The translations under genes and the position numbers were made by a program. Positions 34,798 to 42,016 of a stretch of 63,298 bases of DNA are shown here, piece after piece; position 1 is the first letter of the stretch; every line of letters begins with the position of its first letter. The stretch covers positions 1 to 63,298 of the forward strand of contig DBDE01000020.1 of assembly GCA_002293425.1 (NCBI GenBank), read 5' to 3'. Source of the DNA: Alistipes sp. UBA940. GTDB lineage: Bacteria > Bacteroidota > Bacteroidia > Bacteroidales > Rikenellaceae. The notes under the pieces are model-generated. The model was not told where the DNA came from and made no database searches. It worked only from the letters and a program-made list of their open reading frames with translations.

Positions 34798-35966
34798 AAC
34801 TTCGCCTTTATCTTTCCGGTCGCTTTGGCGAGCAGTTCGGCGGGAACGCAAAGCGAGATGCGGATGTTCCTCGTTCCTTGCTTTCCGAACACACCCCCGG
34901 GAGTGACGAAGACGTCGCACTTGTCGAGCACCATATCCGAAAACTCGAAGCAGTCGCCCTTAAAGCTGTCGGGCAAGTTCGCCCAGATGAAGAGCCCCGC
35001 CTGGCCCTCGCGATAGCTGCAGCCCAGCGCGTCCAGCAGTTTGTAGCCCTCTTTTTCGCGCGAATAGTATATTTCGTTCAGCTCCGAGAACCATTCGTGG
35101 TCGAGCTCCAATGCGCTCGCCGCGGCGGCTTGAATGGGGTAGAACATCCCCGAGTCCATATTGCTTTTGAACCGCAGCACGTCACTCACCATATCCGCCC
35201 GGCCCACCAGCACTCCGACGCGCCAGCCCGCCATACTGTGCCCTTTCGAGAGCGAGTTGAGTTCCAGCGCAACGTCTTTTGCTCCGGCCACGCTCAGAAT
35301 GCTGAGCCTGATGTCGTTGCGAATGAAGCTGTAAGGATTGTCGTGCAGTAGCAGTATGTTGTGTTTGGCCGCGAATGCCACCAACTTCTCGAACAGTTCC
35401 ACGGTCGGCACCGTCCCCGTGGGCATATTGGGGTAGTTGCATATCATCAGTTTGACCCCCGTCAGGTCCATCTTTTCCAGCGCGTCGAAGTCAGGCAGAT
35501 AGCCATTTTCGGCCTTCAACGCATAAGGTACCGGCTGGGCACCGGCCAGCGTTACGCCGCCGTTGTAGGTCGGATAGCCAGGGTCGGGGATCAGTGCGCG
35601 GTCGCCCTTTTCCAGATAGGTCATACACACGTGCACGATGCCCTCCTTTGAGCCCAGCAGCGGAAGTATTTCGTCTTTGGGATTGAGCTCCACCCCATAC
35701 CACTTCTTGTACCACCCCGCAAAGGCATTTCTCAACAGATCGCTGCCGTGATAGGGTTGATAGCCGTGTACATCGGGACGCAGGGCGGCGGTGTGCAGGG
35801 TTTCGATTACACTTGCGGGCGGCGGCAGGTCGGGGCTGCCGATGCCAAGCGCAACGATGTCGCGTCCGGAAGCTTTCAGCTCTGCTATTTGTTTGTTCTT
35901 TGCCGAAAAATAGTACTCCTTGATTGTGTCGAGGCGCGATGCGCAGCTGATGTTGACCTTTTTCAT
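34794..35966 (-). CDS. PLP aminotransferase of the aromatic operon
   Basis: A fold-type I aminotransferase of 390 residues starting at 35966 (MKKVNISCASRLDTIKEYYF). The PLP Lys is in 'ELNSLSKGHSMAGWRVG', with 'NYPNMPTG' and 'DNPYSF' as further active-site motifs. It resembles the LL-diaminopimelate/aromatic aminotransferase group. Placed between pheA and tyrA, it most likely transaminates phenylpyruvate and hydroxyphenylpyruvate to Phe and Tyr. Gap to pheA is 14 bases; overlap with tyrA is four bases. Confidence 0.9.
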   Translation of the reverse strand: MKKVNISCASRLDTIKEYYFSAKNKQIAELKASGRDIVALGIGSPDLPPPASVIETLHTAALRPDVHGYQPYHGSDLLRNAFAGWYKKWYGVELNPKDEILPLLGSKEGIVHVCMTYLEKGDRALIPDPGYPTYNGGVTLAGAQPVPYALKAENGYLPDFDALEKMDLTGVKLMICNYPNMPTGTVPTVELFEKLVAFAAKHNILLLHDNPYSFIRNDIRLSILSVAGAKDVALELNSLSKGHSMAGWRVGVLVGRADMVSDVLRFKSNMDSGMFYPIQAAAASALELDHEWFSELNEIYYSREKEGYKLLDALGCSYREGQAGLFIWANLPDSFKGDCFEFSDMVLDKCDVFVTPGGVFGKQGTRNIRISLCVPAELLAKATGKIKAKL

Positions 35967-35980
35967 TATCTCTTGGTTTT

Positions 35981-36793
35981 TTATGATTGTCCTTTTTTGT
36001 AAACTCCGTAGACGTGCACCTCTTCGGTGGCCCTTATCAGTTGTTCGAGGCTGGCCGAAAAGACTTCCGGCGAGGGAAATTCCACATCGACGTGGAACAC
36101 ATAGTGCCACGGCTCGGCGGGAATGGGATGCGATTGCAAGCGGGTCATATTCACCCCCTCCAACGCCCCGAGCGCTTTCACCAGCGAGCCTTGCCGGTGG
36201 TCGGTTTTGAAGTAGAGCGACGCTTTGTCGGCTCCGGCGGGCGTGAGCAGGTCTTGCACCTTGATGACGACGAACCGCGTGTAGTTGTTTTTTATGGTGT
36301 TGATCTCCGGCGCCACTATTTCCAGCCCGTAGAGTTCGGCGGCGCGCTTCGACGCTATGGCGGCACTGCTCCTCGATCCGCTTTCGGCCACTCGTCGCGC
36401 CGACAGGGCGGTGTCTTCGCTCTCCACCAGCCGCCAGGCAGGATGGTCGTCCAGAAAGTTGTGACACTGCATAAGTGCCATCGGATGGCTCGCCACTTCC
36501 GTTATCTCTTCCATCCGCACGCCAGGGAGGGCCATCAGGTTTTGGGTGATGTGCAGGTAGACTTCGCCTGCCACCTGCATCCCCGATTCCTGCAAGATGC
36601 CATAGTTGGCGATGATGGTTCCGGCAATGGAGTTTTCCACCGCCATCACACCGTATGCCGCCCGCCCGCTTTTGACACTCCGTGCCACCTCGCGAAAGGT
36701 GTCGCAGGGAACAATGGCAATATCGTCGCCGAAATATTGCCTTGCCACCGTTTCGTGGAAGCTGCCTTCGTATCCCTGTATCGCAATTTTCAC
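35981..36793 (-). CDS. pheA: Prephenate dehydratase
   Basis: Forms phenylpyruvate. The start codon is GTG at 36793 (reads V/M-KIAIQGYEGSFHE). The catalytic domain has 'YGVMAVENSIAGTI', 'ASHPMALMQC' and the signature 'NYTRFVVIK'; a C-terminal ACT domain follows ('SLYFKTDHRQGSLVKALGALEGVNMTRLQSHPI'), which normally senses phenylalanine. 270 residues, no chorismate mutase part, consistent with the mutase being fused to DAHP synthase downstream. First gene of its operon. Confidence 0.95.
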   Translation of the reverse strand: MKIAIQGYEGSFHETVARQYFGDDIAIVPCDTFREVARSVKSGRAAYGVMAVENSIAGTIIANYGILQESGMQVAGEVYLHITQNLMALPGVRMEEITEVASHPMALMQCHNFLDDHPAWRLVESEDTALSARRVAESGSRSSAAIASKRAAELYGLEIVAPEINTIKNNYTRFVVIKVQDLLTPAGADKASLYFKTDHRQGSLVKALGALEGVNMTRLQSHPIPAEPWHYVFHVDVEFPSPEVFSASLEQLIRATEEVHVYGVYKKGQS

Positions 36794-36803
36794 TATTTTT
36801 CGC

Positions 36804-36834
36804 TACCTTTGTCCGGATTAGTTCTGCAAAGATA
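36804..36834. promoter_or_regulatory. Divergent promoter elements between pheA and nadC
   Basis: TATCTTTG on the minus strand (36827-36834) lies 33 bases before pheA. TACCTTTG on the plus strand (36804-36811) points toward nadC, about 100 bases away. A 22-codon open frame (ATG 36834 to TAA 36902) lies in that leader and could be a short upstream ORF, though nothing else supports it. Confidence 0.5.
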
Positions 36835-36912
36835 TGAATTTTCTACAAGCCGAGTGCAATGCAAGAATTGCCGAGGCGAGAACGAAAATCATAAATTATT
36901 AACTAATAATTT

Positions 36913-37770
36913 ATGAAAAAAGAGTATATTCCTTTTGTCGACAAGTTGATCGACCTCGCTATTGCCGAAGATATTGGCGACGGCGATCACACCTCGCTGG
37001 CCTCTATTCCCCGTTCGGCCACGGGGCGGATGCACCTGTTGGTTAAGGAGGCGGGCATTATTGCCGGAGTGGAGGTTGCCCGGATGGTGTTTCGGCGGTT
37101 GGACCCGTCGGTCGGGTTGGAGGTTCTTATTCCGGACGGCACGCCGGTCGGGGTGGGCGATATTGTCTTCAACGTCCAGGGTCGGGTTCAGACTTTGTTG
37201 CAGAGTGAGCGCATCGTGCTCAACATTATGCAGCGAATGACGGGTGTTGCTACCGAGACGGCGCGCTATGTCCGGTTGGTGGAGGGGACGGGTTGCCGCA
37301 TTTTGGACACCCGCAAGACCACTCCCGGGGCTCGGGTGCTCGACAAGATGGCGGTTCGGTTGGGCGGCGGCGAGAACCACCGGATGGGGTTGTTCGATAT
37401 GATTTTGCTGAAAGATAACCATATCGATTTCGCGGGCGGCATCGTTCCGGCTATTCGCGGGGTGCGGGAGTATTTGGCTAACCACAATTTGGATCTTCCC
37501 ATCGAGGTCGAGGTTCGGACGCTGGACGACATCGACAGGGTGTTCGAGGAGGGCGGCAGGATAGATCGCATAATGCTCGACAATTTCGACCTCGAACTGA
37601 CCCGTCGGGCGGTTGCGAAGATAGACTCTCGGGTGGAGATCGAGTCGAGTGGCGGCATTCGCTATGAAACTTTGCGCGATTATGCCGAGTGCGGCGTCGA
37701 TTTCATCTCGGTCGGCGCGCTCACCCACCAGATCAAGTCGGTCGATCTCAGCCTGAAGGCTGAGAAATGA
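36913..37770 (+). CDS. nadC: Nicotinate-nucleotide pyrophosphorylase (quinolinate PRTase)
   Basis: Makes nicotinate mononucleotide from quinolinate and PRPP in NAD synthesis. 285 residues: N-terminal domain with 'IAEDIGDGDHTS', catalytic barrel with 'NIMQRMTGVATETARYV', 'DTRKTTPGARVLDKMAVRLGGGENHRMGLFD', 'LLKDNH' and 'EVEVRTLDD', closing with 'ESSGGIRYETLRDYAECGVDFISVGALTH'. All substrate-binding Lys, Arg and His blocks are present. nadA is also in the window (49549) but nadB is not. Its downstream S9 peptidase starts 20 bases later. Confidence 0.97.
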   Translation: MKKEYIPFVDKLIDLAIAEDIGDGDHTSLASIPRSATGRMHLLVKEAGIIAGVEVARMVFRRLDPSVGLEVLIPDGTPVGVGDIVFNVQGRVQTLLQSERIVLNIMQRMTGVATETARYVRLVEGTGCRILDTRKTTPGARVLDKMAVRLGGGENHRMGLFDMILLKDNHIDFAGGIVPAIRGVREYLANHNLDLPIEVEVRTLDDIDRVFEEGGRIDRIMLDNFDLELTRRAVAKIDSRVEIESSGGIRYETLRDYAECGVDFISVGALTHQIKSVDLSLKAEK

Positions 37771-37790
37771 AAACGTGAAAAAATGATAAA

Positions 37791-39494
37791 ATGAAAAAAA
37801 TCCTTGTCCTTCTTTTCATATTTTCATATTTTCATATTTTCATATCCGATGCGCTTGCGCAGGTCGACGTCACGCCCATTTACAGGCATTCGTTCACCGC
37901 GCGTTATGAGGGCTTGGCGGGTGGAGAGCCCATTCGGGAGGTGGCGTACAGCGCCGACAGCACAAGGGTGGGCTATGTGAGGGACAACAACCTGTGGATC
38001 AAGGATTTGGCTTCGGGGCGGGAGTGGGCGGTGACGAATGACGGCCGAAGGAATCATATCATCAACGGGGCGACGGATTGGGTTTACGAGGAGGAGTATG
38101 GCTTCACGCGTGCGTGGACCTTTTCGCCCGACGGGGGTGAGGTTGCGTGGTTGCGCTTCGACGAGAGTGCCGTTCCGGAGTATTCGTTGCTGAAATATGG
38201 CACAGAGGGCTCCCCGACGGTTTACACCTATAAGTATCCGCGGGCGGGCGAAGCCAACTCGGAGGTGAGTTTGTGGGTTCACGATTTTGTTTCGGGCAAA
38301 ACCCGCGAAATATTTTCGACTTGCTCAGCAAGTCGTGTCGCCCCCGAGGGGGGTGGGGGCGACAAAAAAGTGTCGCGTAGCCAACTCTCAACTCTTAACT
38401 CTCAACTCTCAACTCATTATCTACCCCATCTGGGTTATACCCCCACGGGCGAATTGTATTTCTACCGCGTCAATCGGCTTCAGAATGTTTTCGAGGTGGT
38501 TTCGGGTGGCCGAGTGGTTTATCGCGAAAGCTCGCCTGCCTACGTCGAGAGGCCCGATGCGGCGACTGTGACTTTTCGACAGGACGGCCGCCATTTTGTT
38601 GTTCGCAACGAGACGCGGACGGGTTGGTGGGTCGAGGATTTGTGGAGTGTCGACGATGGATTTGTTGGCCAATTGAACTCTTTGGAGCCGGCCGAAATTG
38701 GCTCGGTTGACCTTTCGCTCTGGAATGGCAGGGACGAGCGGGAGTTTTTCGAGTTCACCAACGACGGCGTGGTGCTTTATGGCTGGTTGATGAGGCCGGC
38801 GGATTTCGACCCCGCGAAGAGGTATCCTGTGTTGATGACTCAGTATAGCGGCCCGGGGTCGCAGAGCGTTTTTGTGGAGAGTATTTCGCGGGGCGATATG
38901 GCAATTTACGGGCCGTTGTTGGAGGCGGGCTATGTTGTTGCTTGTGTCGATCCGCGGGGCACTGGTGGTCGGGGCGAGGCGTTCAAGAAGTGCACTTATG
39001 GCAGGTTGGGCGAGTTGGAGACGCTTGATCAGATTGCTGCTGCCCGTTATCTGGGGGGGCTGCCGTTCGTCGATCCGGCGCGTATCGGCATTTATGGGTG
39101 GAGCTATGGGGGCTTCGTTGCTTTGAACGCTGTTTTGAAGGGGGCGGATGTTTTTGCGGCGGCGGTTGCTGTTGCTCCGGTTACTTCGTGGAGATTTTAC
39201 GACACCATTTACACGGAGACCTATAATGGGCTTCCGTTGGATAATGCTGGTGGTTATGATGACAATTCGCCGGTTAATTATGCCCATCTTTTGCGGGGCA
39301 GGTTGTTGTTGGTTCACGGTTCGGGTGATGATAATGTTCATCCGGACAATACGTTTGCGATGGCTCGGGCGTTGGTTGCGGCAGATCGGGAGTTCGAGAT
39401 GATGATTTATCCGGACGCCGATCATTCGATGCGTCCTGGCGGTGAGCATCATGTCCGCCGCCTGATTGTCCGATTTATTTTAGATAATTTATGA
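37791..39494 (+). CDS. Exported S9 family dipeptidyl peptidase (DPP4-like)
   Basis: A secreted prolyl-type peptidase. Signal peptide MKKILVLLFIFSYFHIFISDALAQ, whose core is encoded by repeated TTTTCATA units. The N-terminal beta-propeller region includes 'GATDWVYEEEYGFTRAWTFSPDGGEVAWLRFDE', which carries the Glu pair of DPP4. The C-terminal hydrolase has GWSYGG (Ser ~437), 'HGSGDDNVH' (Asp) and 'DADHSM' (His). At 567 residues it is much shorter than the usual ~720: the propeller is reduced. Residues ~175-208 are encoded by a two-hairpin repeat plus a seven-base array, giving LSTLNSQLSTLNSQLST-like sequence. It overlaps dinD by four bases. The reduced propeller may change substrate access. Confidence 0.9.
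   Translation: MKKILVLLFIFSYFHIFISDALAQVDVTPIYRHSFTARYEGLAGGEPIREVAYSADSTRVGYVRDNNLWIKDLASGREWAVTNDGRRNHIINGATDWVYEEEYGFTRAWTFSPDGGEVAWLRFDESAVPEYSLLKYGTEGSPTVYTYKYPRAGEANSEVSLWVHDFVSGKTREIFSTCSASRVAPEGGGGDKKVSRSQLSTLNSQLSTHYLPHLGYTPTGELYFYRVNRLQNVFEVVSGGRVVYRESSPAYVERPDAATVTFRQDGRHFVVRNETRTGWWVEDLWSVDDGFVGQLNSLEPAEIGSVDLSLWNGRDEREFFEFTNDGVVLYGWLMRPADFDPAKRYPVLMTQYSGPGSQSVFVESISRGDMAIYGPLLEAGYVVACVDPRGTGGRGEAFKKCTYGRLGELETLDQIAAARYLGGLPFVDPARIGIYGWSYGGFVALNAVLKGADVFAAAVAVAPVTSWRFYDTIYTETYNGLPLDNAGGYDDNSPVNYAHLLRGRLLLVHGSGDDNVHPDNTFAMARALVAADREFEMMIYPDADHSMRPGGEHHVRRLIVRFILDNL
38317..38414. repeat. Two-hairpin repeat plus seven-base array inside the S9 peptidase
   Basis: Hairpin 1 CGACTTGC-TCA-GCAAGTCG (38317-38335); hairpin 2 from GTCGCCCCC (38337) to GGGGGCGAC (38355-38363). 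Then CGCGTAGCC (38374-38382) and CTCTCAA-type units (38383-38414). The whole 98 bases are translated in frame. Confidence 0.85.
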
Positions 39495-40336
39495 AAGAGA
39501 ACGAGATAACGGCCCTGTTTGAGCGGTTCGAGGCGGCGGCATCGGAGTACCACGGCGTGGAGTGTTGGAGCGCGCGCGAGCTGCAACCGTTGCTGGGTTA
39601 TTCCAAGTGGGAGAACTTCGTAAATGTGATTAACAAGGCCAAGGAAGCTGCTGAAAACGCCGAAAATTCTGAAAATGCCTCCGCAGTGCTCTCAGACCAT
39701 TTTCCCGAAGTCAGGAAGATGGTCTCAATAGGCTCTGGGGCTGAAAAGGAGATGACCGACATTCTGTTGACCCGCTATGCCTGCTATTTGATAGCCCAGA
39801 ACGGCGATCCGAAGAAGAACGAGATAGCTTTTGCGCAGAACTATTTTGCGGTCCAGACGCGTCGGGCCGAGTTGGTTATGCAACGGTTGTTGGAGACAGA
39901 GAGGGTTAGAGCGCGCGCCAAGCTTGCCGAGACCGAAAAACGTTTGTCGGGAGTTTTGTATGAGCGCGGGGTCGATAATATGGGTTTTGCGGCCATTCGT
40001 TCGAAGGGCGACAGGGCTCTTTTTCGGCTCGATACGGCTGGGCTTAAGCGCAGGTTCGGAGTGCCTGACAATCGTCCGGTGGTCGATTTTTTGCCCACGG
40101 TGAGCATCAAGGCCAAGGATTTTGCGGCGGCTATGACGGCTGAGAATGTTCAGCTGAAAAGTCTTTCCGGGGTTCCCGCCATTGAACGGGAGCACGTGGA
40201 CAACAATTTGGGTGTTCGCAGGATTATGATAGAGCGCGGTTTGGTTCCCGAGAATTTGCCTGCGGCCGAGGATGTGAAGAAGGTGGAGCGCAGGTTGACT
40301 TCGGAGAGTAATAAAGCATTGAAAAAGAGAAAATAA
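39491..40336 (+). CDS. dinD: DinD-like damage-inducible protein
   Basis: A 281-residue protein similar to DinD, an SOS-linked protein that in E. coli inhibits RecA filament activities. It has the BRO/Bro-N-like N-terminal half ('ARELQPLLGYSKWENFVNVINKAKEA', 'GAEKEMTDILLTRYACYLIAQNGDPKKNEIAFAQNYFAVQTRRAEL') and the DinD C-terminal part ('GVDNMGFAAIRSKGDRALF', 'FLPTVSIKAKDFAAAMT', 'HVDNNLGVRRIMIERGLVPENLPAAEDVKKVERRL'). Start ATG overlaps the peptidase stop (ATGA). No LexA box is recognisable, so SOS control is not shown here. Confidence 0.88.
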   Translation: MKENEITALFERFEAAASEYHGVECWSARELQPLLGYSKWENFVNVINKAKEAAENAENSENASAVLSDHFPEVRKMVSIGSGAEKEMTDILLTRYACYLIAQNGDPKKNEIAFAQNYFAVQTRRAELVMQRLLETERVRARAKLAETEKRLSGVLYERGVDNMGFAAIRSKGDRALFRLDTAGLKRRFGVPDNRPVVDFLPTVSIKAKDFAAAMTAENVQLKSLSGVPAIEREHVDNNLGVRRIMIERGLVPENLPAAEDVKKVERRLTSESNKALKKRK

Positions 40337-40339
40337 CTT

Positions 40340-41641
40340 ATGTCATTAGTAGCAATAGTTGGTAGGCCGAATGTCGGCAAGAGTACACTTTTCAACCGTT
40401 TGGTGGGCGGGCGCGAGGCCATTGTCGACGCCACCGCGGGCACAACACGGGACAGGAATTACGGCAAGACCGATTGGAACGGCCGCGAGTTTTCGGTCAT
40501 CGACACGGGCGGTTATTCGGTTGGTTCGGACGATGTGTTCGAGGCCGATATTCGCCGCCAGGTGATGTTGGCCATCGACGAGGCCGATGTGATATTGTTT
40601 TTGGTCGAGGTTTCGACGGGCATCACCGACCTCGACCAGGTTGTTGCCGGGTTGCTGCGAAAGTCGGGCAAGAAGGTTTTGTTGGTGGTGAATAAGGTCG
40701 ATAATAACGACCAGATGTATGCCACCCACGAGTTCTATTCGTTCGGGCTGGGCGATCCGTTTGCTGTTTCGTCGATGTCAGGGAGTGGTACGGGCGATTT
40801 GTTGGACGAGGTTGTGCGGTTGTTGCCTGACGATGCCGGGGAGGTGTTGGACGAGTTGCCTAAGATCACTATTGTCGGTCGGCCTAATGTGGGTAAGTCG
40901 TCGTTGACCAATGCGTTGTTGGGGCAGGAGCGTCATATTGTCAATCCGACGGCGGGAACGACTCGCGATTCGATTTATACGCGGTATAATAAGTTCGGGA
41001 TGGATTTTTACCTTGTCGACACTGCGGGGATGCGCAAGAAGGGCAAGACGATGGACGATTTGGAATTTTATTCGGTTATGCGTTCGATTCGTGCTATTGA
41101 GGGAAGCGATGTTTGCATTTTGATGTTGGATGCTCAGCAGGGGATCGAGAGTCAGGATATGAACATTTTTCGGCTTGTGGAGCGCAATAAGAAGGGTGTG
41201 GTGGTGGTGGTTAATAAGTGGGATTTGGTGGAGAAGCAGACTAATACGATGAAGGAGTGGCGCGAGTTTTTGGAGAGGAAGCTGGCTCCTTATAGCGATG
41301 TGCCGATTATTTTCGCATCTGTTTTGAATAGGCAGCGGATATTGGATGTTTTGCAAGAGGCGATTAGGGTTTATGGGAATCGGACGCGTAAGATTTCGAC
41401 ATCGGCTTTGAATGACTTTTTTTTGCCGATCATCGAGGATACTCCTCCGCCGAGTATAAAGGGGAAGTATGTTAGGATAAAGTATGTTACTCAGTTGGCA
41501 TCGCCTACGCCGAGTTTTGCGTTTTTTGTCAATTTGCCTCAGTATATTAGGGAGCCTTATCGTCGTTTTTTGGAGAATAGGTTGCGCGGAGAGTGGGATT
41601 TCAGCGGTGTACCGGTCCAAATATTTTTCCGCCAGAAGTAG
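40340..41641 (+). CDS. der: Ribosome-associated GTPase Der (EngA)
   Basis: An essential ribosome-assembly factor with two GTPase domains in tandem. Both have full sets of motifs: GRPNVGKST, DTGG and NKVD in the first; GRPNVGKSS, DTAGMRKKGK and NKWD in the second, followed by the KH-like C-terminal domain ('KISTSALNDFFLPIIEDTPPPSIKGKYVRIKYVTQ'). 433 residues, normal length. Starts three bases after dinD. A block of repeats follows its stop. Confidence 0.97.
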   Translation: MSLVAIVGRPNVGKSTLFNRLVGGREAIVDATAGTTRDRNYGKTDWNGREFSVIDTGGYSVGSDDVFEADIRRQVMLAIDEADVILFLVEVSTGITDLDQVVAGLLRKSGKKVLLVVNKVDNNDQMYATHEFYSFGLGDPFAVSSMSGSGTGDLLDEVVRLLPDDAGEVLDELPKITIVGRPNVGKSSLTNALLGQERHIVNPTAGTTRDSIYTRYNKFGMDFYLVDTAGMRKKGKTMDDLEFYSVMRSIRAIEGSDVCILMLDAQQGIESQDMNIFRLVERNKKGVVVVVNKWDLVEKQTNTMKEWREFLERKLAPYSDVPIIFASVLNRQRILDVLQEAIRVYGNRTRKISTSALNDFFLPIIEDTPPPSIKGKYVRIKYVTQLASPTPSFAFFVNLPQYIREPYRRFLENRLRGEWDFSGVPVQIFFRQK

Positions 41642-42003
41642 TTTTTCGAGGTCGCAGACCTCGTCAGCTCCCCCGCAAGGCGGGGGGGGTCGTGAGGTGA
41701 AGGGGGTTTTCAAAAAAAGAGATTTGGCGCGGAGCGTTAAATGAGAGGGAGCGCGCAGGTTTCCCCGCCGCGAGTGAATAGCGAGCGGTGAGAAACCGAT
41801 GCAGAAAGTTTCGCCGTAGCAGACCATTTGCTTGCAAATGTGCGAAGCATGCGCAGGCAACGTTAGGCCGACCGAAATAGCGAGCGGCTCATCGGCTTTT
41901 TTGAAAACCAACGAACCGATTACAGCCCCGCACAGTGGCCGCCGCGTAGCCCATTAATCACTAATCATTAACCATTATTCGCTACCTTTACAAACGCTTT
42001 CGC
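41642..42003. repeat. Intergenic repeat block between der and mnmG
   Basis: No gene is visible. From left: a two-hairpin unit (hairpin 1 CGAGGTC-GCA-GACCTCG, 41647-41663; then a C/G-rich hairpin); a structured repeat at 41757-41812 matching 25112-25165, with compensated outer arms GGTTT/AAACC; a related hairpin sharing AATAGCGAGCGG (41866-41898); CGCGTAGCC (41943-41951) followed by a seven-base TTAATCA-type array (41952-41980). Gene and repeat block are separated from mnmG by its own promoter. Confidence 0.8.
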
Positions 42004-42011
42004 TAAATTTG
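42004..42011 (+). promoter_or_regulatory. mnmG promoter -7 element
   Basis: TAAATTTG ends five bases before the GTG start at 42017, implying a leaderless or near-leaderless mRNA. Confidence 0.65.
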
Positions 42012-42016
42012 CACCC

